From contig JAAROD010000069.1 of NCBI GenBank assembly GCA_012274445.1, forward strand, positions 558,001 to 622,000: DNA of 64,000 nt, written 5' to 3'. The DNA comes from Sclerotiophoma versabilis (taxonomy: Eukaryota > Ascomycota > Dothideomycetes > Pleosporales > Didymellaceae). Positions 22,631-33,060 of this stretch are shown in pieces; position 1 is the stretch's first letter, and every line of letters begins with the position of its first letter. Both the position numbers and the translations under genes were made by a program. Under the pieces are notes generated by a model that worked only from the letters and a program-made list of their open reading frames with translations, did not search any database and was not told the DNA's origin.

Positions 22631-23989
22631 CTACTTGTCCAGTCTTAAATCTTCCATAAGAGCGTCTATGATCTTGAACATCTCCTCGGCCATCTTTTTG
22701 CCAGTCTCCCTCCAGCTCTCATCGCACAGCCGCCCAAACCGATCGGGATGCCACCGCAACCTCTCTTGTCGTAACCACTCATAGCTATACAAGCCGCTTG
22801 CGCGCATGAGTACCTCCACATCATGCTTACACGCCTTGATGCCTTGTGGCTCGGACTTGAGCAGCTCGCAGGCTGGAAGCGAGCACGTGGTGATTGCTGG
22901 AGGGAGACACGGGAATGCCAAGAGTAAACCGACAGTAGAATCAGGACGAGTTGAGATGGGAGGCGGTGATTCGTGTGAGTTGGACTGTGAGCGGACTTGT
23001 AGCTTCCGTGGTTTCGGACGGAGGGGAAGGCTGCCATCTGGACTCACAGATGGTGGACTTGAAGGTGTGCCGATTGCTGCCAGTGCTGATGCAAGCCTGC
23101 TCCCTGTATCCTTGGACCACTGCTCGTACAACGCTTGAGTTTTGGCATCTGGTCTTGTGCTGGATGGCAGTCCATTCCGTGATGCAGCTCCTTCTTGCTG
23201 ATTGCTAGATTGGCTCCTGTTGTGCGTCTTCCTCCTCCCTTTTGCGAAAAAGTTCAGGGCGAAATCTTCCAACGCATCCTCGTTGATGTCATCGATGCTC
23301 CCAGCCCATGTGCCATCGTTGCGAATGGCAATGAATTGATCAGAGGTAGTGGGGTCTAGCGTAATGAATGCCAGCTCGCTCCACACAAACCCTCTTTCAG
23401 CTTTCCACTCCTCGATAGTTTCCTTGTATATATCCCAGCTACTATCGTCGCCAAGTCGATAGACCACATCCCCGTATTCGCTCATAGCAAAGAAGGCTCC
23501 TTCGGGTCCCCAAGTCATAAGTCGTGGAGGTCCAACACGCCACCCTGACGGCGTCAACCATGACTGCAACGAGTCTTCCAAACTGGATGGTAGATTTGCC
23601 CAGCGAATTAGTTCGGGGTGCCAGACAATGAAAGAATCGTTTGGACCTAGGAAGGAGCGCAGGTGCGGTGAGTGCCAGGTTTTTGCAAGGACAGCTTGGA
23701 GTCGTTGAGGGACGAGAGCGCCCCAGCGCAAGCTACTTCTTCCCGACGCATCTTTGAAGCTCAGCAGCCAGGACTCAGCAACAGGACCTAAACATGCCCA
23801 GTGGACTTCTGTCGCTATTGAGAGGAGGGCAAGGAGTGATGTTGGGATATTGCGACTCAAAACTTTTAGCTCCCTGCCACGCTAGTCGATCCTATCAGCT
23901 TACTGTCTTATGCCTCCAAAGTCCCGTGAGATGAAGCTATCATTGCTGCCGAAAGAGATAAACGACTGGTTACTAGAAGTTGCTGCCAT
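22631..23989 (-). CDS. Propeller-like protein with C-terminal HPD (J-like) motif
   Basis: Two exons (23904-23989 and 22631-23873) give 442 aa. The N-terminal half has repeated units of the form FxSFGxxDSFI, LGPNDSFIVWHP and WGPEGAFFAMSE, resembling short beta-propeller blades with W and P-x-L features. A low-complexity linker follows, then a C-terminal helical segment containing RLRWHPDRFG (HPD at about 404-406) and KKMAEEMFKIIDALMEDL, as in degenerate J-domains. The joining intron would be only 30 nt (23874-23903, GTAAGC...GGCAG). It is needed because reading through meets a stop, and the join restores phase. The gene is divergent from a paralogue at 24388-25347. Its role is unknown; a co-chaperone function is only a guess. 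Confidence 0.65.
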
Positions 23990-24387
23990 GTTGGGTTATG
24001 ATTGGCCGGAAAAGAAAATGACGTCACAGATAGTAAGATAGCGATTAGATCTAGTCCGAGGCTCTGGGTGTATGTAGTAATATATGTGAAGTCGCTCTCG
24101 GCTCTAGATGCTCACAATAGTGCATGACTGTTGGTGGAGCGACCAGATTGCTCGGTATTAGGTCGGTCGGTCTGTGCTTGAAGCCGCGATTTCCCTGCTG
24201 GAAACCTGGAAAAAGATCGGCTTGGCGTGGCAACGCTGTTTACACCACCATCATTCGACTACCTTTTCTACCTGACATTTTAATGCGCCTCGCCAGCCTC
24301 TTGATGTTCTCTTGGAGTCGAGCGAATTTCTTCCCTCCCTAGATCGCGCTTGGAAGGCGAACGAAAGCTCAACCTTCAGCCGCGATC
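23990..24387. promoter_or_regulatory. Divergent promoter between two paralogues
   Basis: 398 bp between two start codons pointing apart. It must serve both propeller-like genes. No obvious motif or repeat is seen. Confidence 0.55.
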
Positions 24388-25347
24388 ATGTGCGATGCAA
24401 CATTTACATTCGGGCAGCGGGGAAGCCACTTCTTCCAATGCCCTTCTCAACAGGATATGTGAGTTGATGTTGGAGAATAAAAGTTGCACGATCATGGTAT
24501 TGACTTCTTCCCAAGGACTCGCCTCCCACGAAAACTCGCAGCTTTCTTCTCGTCATCTCAGATTCAGCAAATTTACCATGTTTCACTTGGTTTCGCAGAC
24601 AGCTTCCTAGTCACATGGCGCGATAAGGACGGCCAAGATCGCATTAATAGTACAGGTCTCCCTGATGAGCTGACCGGCTTTTTGTATGCCCGAAACGACC
24701 ACGGCCGGACAATCCGCAATATTCCTGCGGTACGCTGTGTTTTGGGAGCATACAACACTTCGTTCTTTGTCCATGATTCGGCCGCCTACCTTTGGATGAA
24801 CATACCAGATGGTCTACTTACTGCTCTCCAAGCTCGCATCAGAAACGGAGCCTGGATAGACCGACCGCGCGTCGTAGCGCTCGGTGCAGATGACAACTTC
24901 CTCTTAATCAGTGAGAAGGATACAGCGATTTGGAATCTCGACAATTACACAGCTTTGTCGGATTTACTTGAGGTTTCTCGTACCCAAGACCGTGGAATAC
25001 AGAAACTACAAAATATTACACTACATCCGTATCGCTATGGTTGTTTCGTTGCACAGTCCAGGAGCGGCACTCTGCTATTTGAAAACCTTCCGCCGCATCA
25101 GCTGCCAGGTCTAAAGATAATGATAGACCCTCTTATGAGGGACACTGGGCATGCTGGGAGGAAGGTGGCGCAGCGCAGAGAAAGCGAGAAGAGGGACGAT
25201 CCGCAAAGAAAACCGAGTGTAGTTCAAGAAAGAGCAAAGGTCAGAAGAGAGTGGAGTGAACACAAACAACAGTTCACTGCACAATCCAAGGGCCTTAAAT
25301 TGAGTCTGAGCATCAGTGTCGGGGGTCTGGCAAGAATGCTGGGATGA
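24388..25347 (+). CDS. Propeller-like protein, paralogue without HPD tail
   Basis: Two exons (24388-24458 and 24516-25347; intron 57 nt) give 300 aa. It starts MCDATFTFGQRGSHFF, matching the first unit of its divergent neighbour. Later units (VSLGFADSFLVTWRD, CVLGAYNTSFFVHD, ALGADDNFLLISEKD) match the neighbour's in order and spacing. The intron sits at the equivalent place in both genes. The C-terminus is a charged helix (ERAKVRREWSEHKQQF) with no HPD motif. There is no signal peptide or membrane segment. The family is not recognised by name. Paralogy is inferred by eye from the aligned motifs. Confidence 0.65.
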
Positions 25348-25885
25348 TAAAGAATGGTGTTGTACATCATATTGCACCCTTCAGTGACGGTCTGAAGTCA
25401 TTACGGCTCGGAATAGCGACACGTCTTTTTGCATAACTTGGACAACTCTGAGTTCTGCTTCTCATTGATTATAAGGGAAATGGCCATGAGTTCCAGGCCC
25501 TTGAAATTTCCTTGAAGGTCTGCAGCGACCCAGAGCCAGCACAATCTGAGGGTACCGGGTGTTTCTGAGCTTGGAGCAGTTACGTGTCTGCTTTGTCTGG
25601 TTCGGAAAATTTCAGCCCTCTTGGTGCTCTCGTAGATCTTCATCTTGCCAAGTTGGAACTTGTTCGATGAGTTCAACCCCTTTTCCTACTGCATGAAAGT
25701 TTTCAGGGTACAGTATGCCCTCCTCCCAGGGCAGTTTCTTTACGGATAGGCTGCAGGTATATTGGAAACACAGGGAATCAGGTTTTGAAGCAATATTCTC
25801 TACCATCATACGCATTCGCAGGAACATATATACTGCACTCGCCTCCTGCAGGTTTCAAACCAGAAATATCATCACTACTATCGCC
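25348..25885. other. Intergenic region
   Basis: 538 bp between the propeller paralogue and the secreted protein gene. It holds a 3' UTR and a promoter. No gene is supported. Confidence 0.55.
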
Positions 25886-26579
25886 ATGAACCTCATCACG
25901 ACGCTCCTCGTCACCTGCTTAACCTTTCATCTCTCCCTCGCATATGAGTTGGGGTGCGTTGTAAGAAATTCTCTGTTCCTCAATACGCTCATGGTTAGAC
26001 AACAATTTTCAGACTTACGCGCGACTCGACTGCGACGCTAAGCTTCTCCCCGAGAACAACGGGGAGCACGACTGCCGGTTCGTCAACAACTCCGACTGGA
26101 CGAATCCCACGACCCGGCGCAAAAGCGACTGCATCTGTCACGAACAGGGCGAGGCGCTTGTGGAGACATGGTGGGACTGCTGTTACACCCGTGCTGCGAA
26201 CTGTCCTTGGCAGAGGATGAGCTGCATGGTGGGATCCACACGAGTTTTCAGCTTTGGTGTAAGTTGTGTCCAAATACCACTTTGGGTACCTCCAGAGCAG
26301 CGTATCGACATGGATTTCATGAGCTGATATGGCGCAGTTGGGGAGACGTGCTACCACCGCTACAAACGCAGGCACTACTGCAACGACGATTGGAAGCCGG
26401 TTCCGCCGTGGGACGAAATTGACAGTGCTAACATGAAAGCGCTCTATGACTTGTCGTTACGCTATCAGTATGCCTTTCATGAAGAAGAGGCGGTGAAAGA
26501 GATGCAGTTGCGAGATATGCTTGACCTTTCGAATTCGAAGATGAAAGATCTGAGACTAGCCAAGGGTTGCGGGTACTGA
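25886..26579 (+). CDS. Small secreted cysteine-rich protein, candidate effector (186 aa)
   Basis: Three exons: 25886-25960, 26013-26256 and 26338-26579 (introns 52 and 81 nt). Seen: a signal peptide (MNLITTLLVTCLTFHLSLA) and a mature chain with 12 cysteines, an even number fitting six disulphides, including CIC and WWDCC motifs. The chain is rich in W, N and D, and its C-terminal third is helical and cysteine-poor until a final CGY. The size and cysteine content match fungal apoplastic effectors or antimicrobial proteins as a class. No known domain is recognised and no homologue named. The second intron was placed using donor GTGTAAGT, because the overlapping GTAAGT would break the frame. Confidence 0.7.
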
Positions 26580-27060
26580 TTGCCGTCAAGGTGGTGTGAG
26601 GCAAACAGTCGTCTGGAGGTCTTGAAGGCATTCTTGTAGAACTATTGACTATTATACTCCTTGTCCTGTCTCGAGCCTCACACATTCTTCGTACTCTTCC
26701 AACCCTCTTCCCTCCTTAACAACAACACCACCTCCTCACACCGGCTCTACCACTTTCATTTACGTAGCGGCTTGAGCTTCGGTCTCGCGTCCAGTAGCTT
26801 GCATTCAGCGTCACCGCACAGCGCCTTACAAACCGGGCCGACAACATTGACGCTTCGTCTGAAGCCCCGATTCACTTCGATCATATTCTCATCGACAAGG
26901 GTATCGTCCATAAACTCCGCGCCTTCATTTCGATAAGCTATTGCGGAGCTCATCCTCGGTATTAGGAATGGCCGCTTGGTGTAGTGGCTGTTAAGGTGAT
27001 TGAGTTGAGCTGAAAAGACTGTTTTGAATACTTCCAGGGTCCTTCGAAGCAGGTGATCGC
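26580..27060. other. Convergent 3' region with a weak small frame
   Basis: 481 bp between two convergent genes. A minus-strand frame at 26756-26953 could encode 65 aa (starting MSSAIAYRNEGAEFMDD) and looks moderately protein-like, but it has no recognisable feature and may simply lie in 3' UTR. I do not call it a gene. Confidence 0.4.
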
Positions 27061-27867
27061 TCAAGACAACCAAGCCCAAGTCATCGTTACTCTTCCTAAG
27101 TCATGATCCGCCATCTTGTCAAACATCGCAGGGCTGACATCAAGATCAGTAGGCTCGCAGCCAGTACCTGTTCTGCATTAGTCAAAAGATTGTACTTGTT
27201 TGAGTGTACACATACATCTGTCAACGACCTTGACATCAATGCTGACCTGCTTGCCAGTACGTTCATCTACCCTTGTCGCTCTGATTCTTCGTCCACAGAG
27301 TGGATTCTGGTTCGGATCACTACCAGTCTGCACTGCATCGAACAGATAATGCGATACAGAGACGATGGCATCGTTATCGCCAGACTCGATGCCGCATGCG
27401 CCAAGACCAGGGCCGTAGTAAGTCAAATCACCAGTAAAGTGATCAGTGTTACTAGGAAGCGGCAGGAACCGAGTTCTGTGTTCGTCGTCAGCACATGACC
27501 TCGAGAGACGGTCCTGATTCAGATCTCACTTCGACTTATTTGACAGTCCCGCTGCCAGACCGATGATCAGTGCCAGTAGACAGACAAAAGCAACAAGGAG
27601 CGCAATGAGGAAAGTGCGACGACTGCGGCCAAGGTATCGCTTGTGGGGCGGAAGTATGCGATCAAAGCGATCTGATAGCGCCCATCCTGCGCCGGCGCCT
27701 AAGTGGATGCGCCTTCTCTTGCTCTGCCCTTCCTCATGTACATCCCATGTTGTTGAAGTGTTACCTCCTCCAACGTCTTTCAAGTGCGCTGGCGCCGGCT
27801 CCTTCGGCTCTCTTTCTGGTAATTCCTTCCTCGTGATCTCCTTCCTGGGTATCACTGGCACGCTCAT
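27061..27867 (-). CDS. Membrane-anchored double-psi beta-barrel (RlpA/barwin-like) protein
   Basis: Three exons: 27530-27867, 27216-27451 and 27061-27167 (introns 78 and 48 nt), giving 226 aa. Seen: a basic N-terminal region of about 85 residues with KRRRIHLG, one membrane segment (FLIALLVAFVCLLALIIGL), then a double-psi beta-barrel starting DLTYYGPGLGACG. The barrel continues through PLCGRRIRA and DVKVVDRCTGCEPTDLDVS and ends in VTMTWAWLS. No signal peptide precedes the anchor, so a type II topology with the barrel outside is inferred. Barrels of this type occur in expansin-like, cerato-platanin-like and protease-inhibitor proteins; the activity here is not known. Confidence 0.82.
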
Positions 27868-28325
27868 TGTACTATATGGTGTGTATTACGCTATGTTGTA
27901 GGTATATGTACGGTGTATTGCAAAGTGAAAACGCCAGAAAGTAATAACAAATCGATTAATAGTAAAGAGTGAACGTCTGCGACATTTAGCCTCAGACAAT
28001 GTTGTCGTCTCAATACCGAGAGTTGAGATGTAAAGTGGAGAAAGAGTAATGTTGTGGAGAATTAGGGGTCAATGCCTGGCGCTAGTAGAAAGGCGCCGAA
28101 TGCTCGTGCCGCGGCAGCAACGTGGAACCTTGCCGCCCTCTGACCTCACCACCAACTTTCTGCATAGGTTCTCATTTCGTGTTGTTCGAAGTTCTTCGGC
28201 GTTAGACCCCTTTGACGTCCACCCTCCCTATCAAACCCGCATAAAAGCTCAGTTCACGTGTCTAGGAGACCGCTACCTCTTGAACCAGCCGCCGAACTCG
28301 CTGCCCCATATCCTGTGCCCTCACC
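27868..28325. promoter_or_regulatory. Divergent promoter, DPBB / CUE genes
   Basis: 458 bp between divergent start codons. A CACGTG hexamer lies close to the CUE gene start (about 28255). No gene is supported. Confidence 0.5.
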
Positions 28326-28939
28326 ATGGCAGAACAAAGCATCAACATACCACAAGTACTCGTTTTCGCTGTCGTCGCCTTCCTTGTATACCGATGGTAC
28401 TCCAGCAAGCCCTCCGCAAATGGCACGCGACCAGCTGCGAACCGCTCTGTGCGGATAAACCCCGCTCAAATCGACACAATAGCGCAGATGTTCCCACAAT
28501 TGAACAGGAGAGATATTGCTTGGGACTTGCAACGGAACGGGGGGAACGCAGCGGCCACGACAGAGAGAGTGCTGAGTGGGAGGCCTCTGGAGAACGTATG
28601 TTTCTTCGACTAGTTCCGACAATGAAACACCGTACTGACAAGTTGCAGGCTCCAGCATCGTTCCAGCTACCCGCTGCACCTACAGCAGCTGCGCCTACAC
28701 GACCAGTTGTAGCCGCCACAAAGCCATCTCATCCTGACCTGATCACACGCTATAACCTCTCCTCGAAGTTGAACCAGCCAGCCGAGCCTACAGAAGAAAA
28801 ACCCAAGGCGAAGGCCTGGAGCGCAGACCGAAACGAACGCCAGTCAAATCTACAAAGGAAGAGGGAGGAGATGATTCTGGCTGCTAGGAGGAAGATGGAG
28901 GAGAAGGAGAGGGCAAGTGCCTCGGGTGCTGCAGCGTAA
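28326..28939 (+). CDS. CUE-domain ER membrane protein (Cue1-like)
   Basis: Two exons (28326-28595 and 28649-28939; intron 53 nt) give 186 aa. Seen: an N-terminal membrane segment (IPQVLVFAVVAFLVYRWY, about residues 8-25), a CUE ubiquitin-binding domain at about 46-88 (INPAQIDTIAQMFPQLNRRD, then DLQRNGGNAAATTERVLSGR), a Pro/Ala linker and a basic coiled C-terminus (RKREEMILAARRKMEEKERA). This layout fits Cue1, which recruits the ubiquitin-conjugating enzyme Ubc7 in ER-associated degradation. The yeast role is established; assignment here is by architecture and length. Confidence 0.85.
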
Positions 28940-29070
28940 CAGGGTACGCGCAGCGTAGAAAAAATACACCTTATAAGTACACATTGGCGGCCGTATACTC
29001 TAGAAGAAACACAACATTGCTGTCACGTCAAAGAGTTCCTCGTTGGTACCACACCTCGCACTCAACCTGC

Positions 29071-29808
29071 TCAAAGCTTCTTCTTTGTAACAGGTACCAG
29101 CCCCTTCTGCCTCGCAATCCATTGGTCCAACCTCGCATAACAATCGAGCGTCATGAAAATCCCCAGCGCCAAGTAACCTCCATACATACCGCCCAACCCA
29201 CTCAACCCCCTCTGTTCCGGCCTCAACTCCTCCCAACTCCACATCTCAGCTAGACAGACAAGCGTCGTGATGCTTGTTTCCATACCAAAGACCAACAGGG
29301 CAAGAGAAATACGAGGGTCGTTACGCAAGAGCGCGGGAATGGCCCAGAGTGTGAGGGGCAAGTGGTAGACTAGCTCTAGGAAGTTAAGGACGCCAAACCA
29401 GGCTGGTGGGTTGTAGAAGAAACGGTCCCCGTAGGTGGTGATGTACCAGTTGTGGAGTTCACCCATCCAGAGCGGTTTAATATTGATGGGGTAATAGGCA
29501 GTGAGGTCGAACGCTGTGGTTGTGTTAGTGATTGGAGAGCGCAGATGATGCATACAGTAACCGTTGTTGTTTAAAGTGAGTATAGAAGCAACCTGATACA
29601 ACCAAATGTTGGAACAATTACAGGTCTCAACCTCGCAAGTGTCGTGCACATGCATGATCTTGAAAGTATACCTGAGCGTAAAGGCAGGCATTGCCGGCAG
29701 CGCAGAGAAAAGAAAAGACATTTACATACCCAACATCACAGGTAAGTGCGTGATAAAGAAGATCAAGTAGATCAAGTCCCGTTTCCTTGTCAGAATTGAT
29801 TCAGCCAT
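29071..29808 (-). CDS. TMEM97/EXPERA-domain membrane protein
   Basis: Two exons (29730-29808 and 29071-29513) give 173 aa. Seen: RKRDLIYLIFFITHLPVML as the first membrane segment, a conserved loop DLTAYYPINIKPLWM, then FFYNPPAWFGVLNFLELVYH, two more hydrophobic stretches and a lysine-rich tail (KKKL). This is the four-helix EXPERA fold of the sigma-2 receptor (TMEM97) group, ER proteins tied to sterol metabolism and lipid trafficking. The intron is 216 nt, long for this window, and has a stop directly after the donor. The gene converges with the CUE gene, 131 bp between stops. Confidence 0.85.
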
Positions 29809-31147
29809 CTTGATGCCAGACGATCGTCCCAAGGTCGTTGCAAAATGTAGTGTTGACGGTGTAAAGGAGAGAAGGTGGGCGCGCTTGCCAGATGTGCAAT
29901 GGCGCGTTCGCGAGTCGCGTTGGGACGTGCTTTCTTTCTTTGAGGCGATCGTCACGACAACGATCCTGTTTCTAGATTACTACGGCTGCATCAAATGTTT
30001 CTTTTCAACATGAGTCGATTGTCGAAATGACTTGAAGATCTCGGACACCTTCTCCAAGCCGCTTCGAGTCGGAACTGATTTGCTTCCTTTCAGACTCGCC
30101 GCGTCGGGTTTTGGAGAGGCATGTGGACTATGAAGCAACTTCATACGCCATGTCCAAAGAGAGTTTCCAAAGCTCGGATCAAGTCATCTTCCAAACGGAT
30201 GCTCTTGTGAATTAACACCAGCGCCTACGGTGTAGACATACACCTTCTGATAGTTAAAGTGGCTATTGCAGCCACTCTCAACTACTCCGCACGAGCTTCA
30301 CAGCCGTTGACGCAAGTACGAAGCGTAGATCGGAATGCAACATTGCAGCAAACCATCAGCATTTTGACGAGTGCCACTTAATCCCGGCTTGTGGGCCGTT
30401 CCGGGGAACGTTGTCGTGTTGCTGCGTGAAAGCAGGTGTTTAGCCTAAATCCACCCCGCGGCTTGGCTTCAGGCAGTTGAAGAACGACCATCACTGTCAG
30501 CACCATGTTACAGCCGAGCTAGAGTCCGCATACTGCCCTATCAGGCACTCAAAAGTTGTGGAGAAGACATCACTGAAGCCGTTGAGGCGTTCTCGGTCTT
30601 CAACCCGAGGGCTCTTTAGCCAAGAGTCGCTTGAACGTTGCAATGGCGGTCATGTATATTGCCACTGGCTCAGTACTGCGTCAAGGACTTCCAACCAGCC
30701 AGCAGTTGCATGTACAAGATCAGACAGGCCTCGTAGAAACTCTCTCCTATTCGTTGAGAAACTCAAAGATGCCCAGCGGTGGAGTCATCAAGGCACAACT
30801 GCGCATCTCACTGGTTGTTTTTGTGTGGATGAATTGGTACCGAGTCTTTTGACATTGTCAAGTGGCTGCTTGGAAGCTGTCGATCGCGGACCATGATCGT
30901 CACGACCGTCGAACGGTCGTTTCGCGAAGCAGCACCCGAATCACTGCGATGCTGTGCGGCCCCCCATTACCAGGATGCTGGCTAATATCCCATAAGGCTG
31001 CATAATGGTAAGAGCGCAACACGAACATACAAAGAGCTGGGGTCGCCTGCAGTAAGCTTTAAACCTCCACAGATCTGGGGTACGTCACCCAATTCGCACT
31101 TCATCAATACCTCCCTTCACTAATCCTACTTTCATCGACCTTTCATC
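29809..31147. other. 1.3 kb intergenic region upstream of sugar transporter
   Basis: It should contain the TMEM97-like and transporter promoters. Short frames at about 30477-30896 overlap in two phases without recognisable content. Two perfect inverted repeats stand out: CGTTCC-GG-GGAACG at 30397-30410, and ACGACCGT-CGA-ACGGTCGT at 30902-30920. CTGGGG motifs, compatible with CreA sites, occur near 31035 and 31073. Confidence 0.55.
30902..30920. repeat. Palindrome ACGACCGT-CGA-ACGGTCGT
   Basis: A perfect 8-bp inverted repeat with a 3-nt centre, 228 bp upstream of the sugar transporter ATG. It could be a dimeric regulator site; no matching factor is known to me. Confidence 0.6.
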
Positions 31148-33060
31148 ATGGGTGGTGGAGGTGCAGCACCCGCTGGCTTTGATGCCGCGCTCGAGAGACG
31201 TCAGGCCCTGATGGGCAAGAGTGGTCCTGGAGCTCTGATCAAGAACTTCAAGGTCTTCCGTATTGCCTTATTCGCCTGCTTGGGAGGAGTGCTTTATGGA
31301 TATAACCAGGGCATGTTCTCTGGTATTCTTGCCATGCCGTCTTTTGGAAAACGTAAAGCAATTTCTTTCACAAACTGACGCCTCCTGTGCTGATAAACAA
31401 TTTCCAGAGACTGATGGGTACATTGACAATCCGACACAAAAGGGCTGGCTCACTGCCATTCTTGAGCTCGGGGCTTGGTTCGGAGCCCTCATGTCCGGAT
31501 TCGTTGCCGAGACTATGTCTCGAAAGTACGGCATCTTAGCCGCCACCGGTGTCTTCATCCTTGGTGTTATCGTTCAAATAACAGCTATTGCTGGCGGACA
31601 CAACGAGATTCTCGCAGGTCGTTTCATTACGTGAGTCGCTACTACTAAATATGTGATTGGGTTAAACTGGCTGACATCCCGCAGAGGTATTGGTGTTGGT
31701 ACTCTGTCGTGTATTGTGCCCATGTACAACTCCGAGTGTGCTCCGCCGTAAGTACGATTGATTTGGTCAAACAGGGTTTGACTAACGCGCCCATAGGGAG
31801 GTTCGAGGTGCTCTCGTAGCCGGCCAGCAGCTAGCTATCACCTTTGGTATCATGATCTCTTTCTGGATCAACTACGGAACCAACTACATCGGCGGAACCA
31901 CGCTAGAGACCCAATCCAACGCCTCGTGGCTCGTACCCATCTGTATTCAACTCGTACCTGCTGCAGTCCTTTTCTTCGGAATGATCTGGATGCCGTTCTC
32001 GCCCAGATGGCTTGTACATCATGGCCGTGAGGAGGAGGCCCGCCGCACCCTCGCTAGCCTCCGTGATCTTCCTGAAGACCACGAGTTGATTGAACTTGAG
32101 TTCCTCGAGATCAAAGCTCAGTCCCTGTTCGAGAAGCGTAGCATCGCCGAGAAGTTCCCTCATCTGGCGCAGTTGACAGCTTGGAACACCTTCAAGCTTC
32201 AGTTCGTAGCCATCGGTGCGCTCTTCAAAACCAAGGCCATGTTCAAGCGCGTCATCGTAGCCACCGTTACCATGTTCTTCCAGCAGTTCAGTGGAATTAA
32301 TGCGGTCCTCTATTACGCGCCATCGATTTTCAGCCAGCTCGGTCTGACTGGTAACACCACCTCTCTGCTCGCGACCGGTGTCGTTGGAATCGTCATGTTC
32401 ATCGCCACTAGTAAGTCTGCTTCTACTCCCTACATACAGCCTCACTGACTTTGCCCAGTCCCTGCCGTACTCTACATCGATCGTGTAGGCCGCAAGCCTG
32501 TTCTCGTCATCGGCGCCATTGGCATGGGCGTGTCACACATAATCATCGCCGTTATCCTCGCCAAGAATATTGACAACTTTCACAACGCTCAGGGTGCGGG
32601 TTGGGCCGCCGTCGTCATGGTCTGGCTCTTCGTTGTCCACTTCGGCTACTCCTGGGGCCCATGCGCGTGGATCCTGATCGCTGAAATCTGGCCCATCAGC
32701 ACACGCCCATACGGTACTGCTCTTGGTGGGTCGAGCAACTGGATGAACAACTTCATTATTGGACAAATTACGCCTGACCTTCTTGAAAAAATTACGTACG
32801 GTACGTACATTCTGTTCGGTCTGCTGACATTTATTGGCGCAGCGTTCATCTGGTTTTTTGTGCCGGAGACCAAGCGGCTGAGTCTGGAAGAAATGGATAT
32901 CATCTTTGGAAGCGAGGGTACGGCGCAGAAAGACCAAGAGAGGATGGCAGAGATCAACCAGGAGATTGGACTTGCGGCGATCATGAATGGTGGCAACTCG
33001 CCGGCTTACCACAGGGATGAAATGATCATCGGTGACGAAAAGGCTGTAAGCCGGGTGTAA
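31148..33060 (+). CDS. MFS sugar transporter (hexose/pentose type)
   Basis: Proton-coupled or facilitative sugar uptake at the plasma membrane. Five exons: 31148-31352, 31408-31630, 31685-31747, 31797-32410 and 32459-33060, giving 568 aa. Seen: GGVLYGYNQGMFSGI in the first helix, ETMSRKYG after helix 2, GRFITGIGVGTLSCIVPMYN, PEVRGALV, PFSPRWL before the central loop, QQFSGINAVLYYAP in helix 7, DRVGRKPVL, and PETKRLSLEEMD after helix 12. These are the standard sugar-porter signatures. Exon 3 is only 63 nt. The family is certain; the substrate cannot be told from sequence. Confidence 0.93.

Noticed and set aside
26968..27045. tRNA-like start (GCCGCTTGGTGTAGTGGC)
   Set aside because: The expected T-loop (GTTCRA), anticodon arm and closing acceptor stem are missing.
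30477..30896. 139-residue plus-strand frame upstream of the sugar transporter
   Set aside because: Its composition is non-protein-like, it overlaps a second frame, and it lies in a promoter region.
5325..33060. A galacturonate gene cluster containing lgd1 and the sugar transporter
   Set aside because: The two genes are 24 kb apart with unrelated genes between, and no other pathway enzyme is present in the window.
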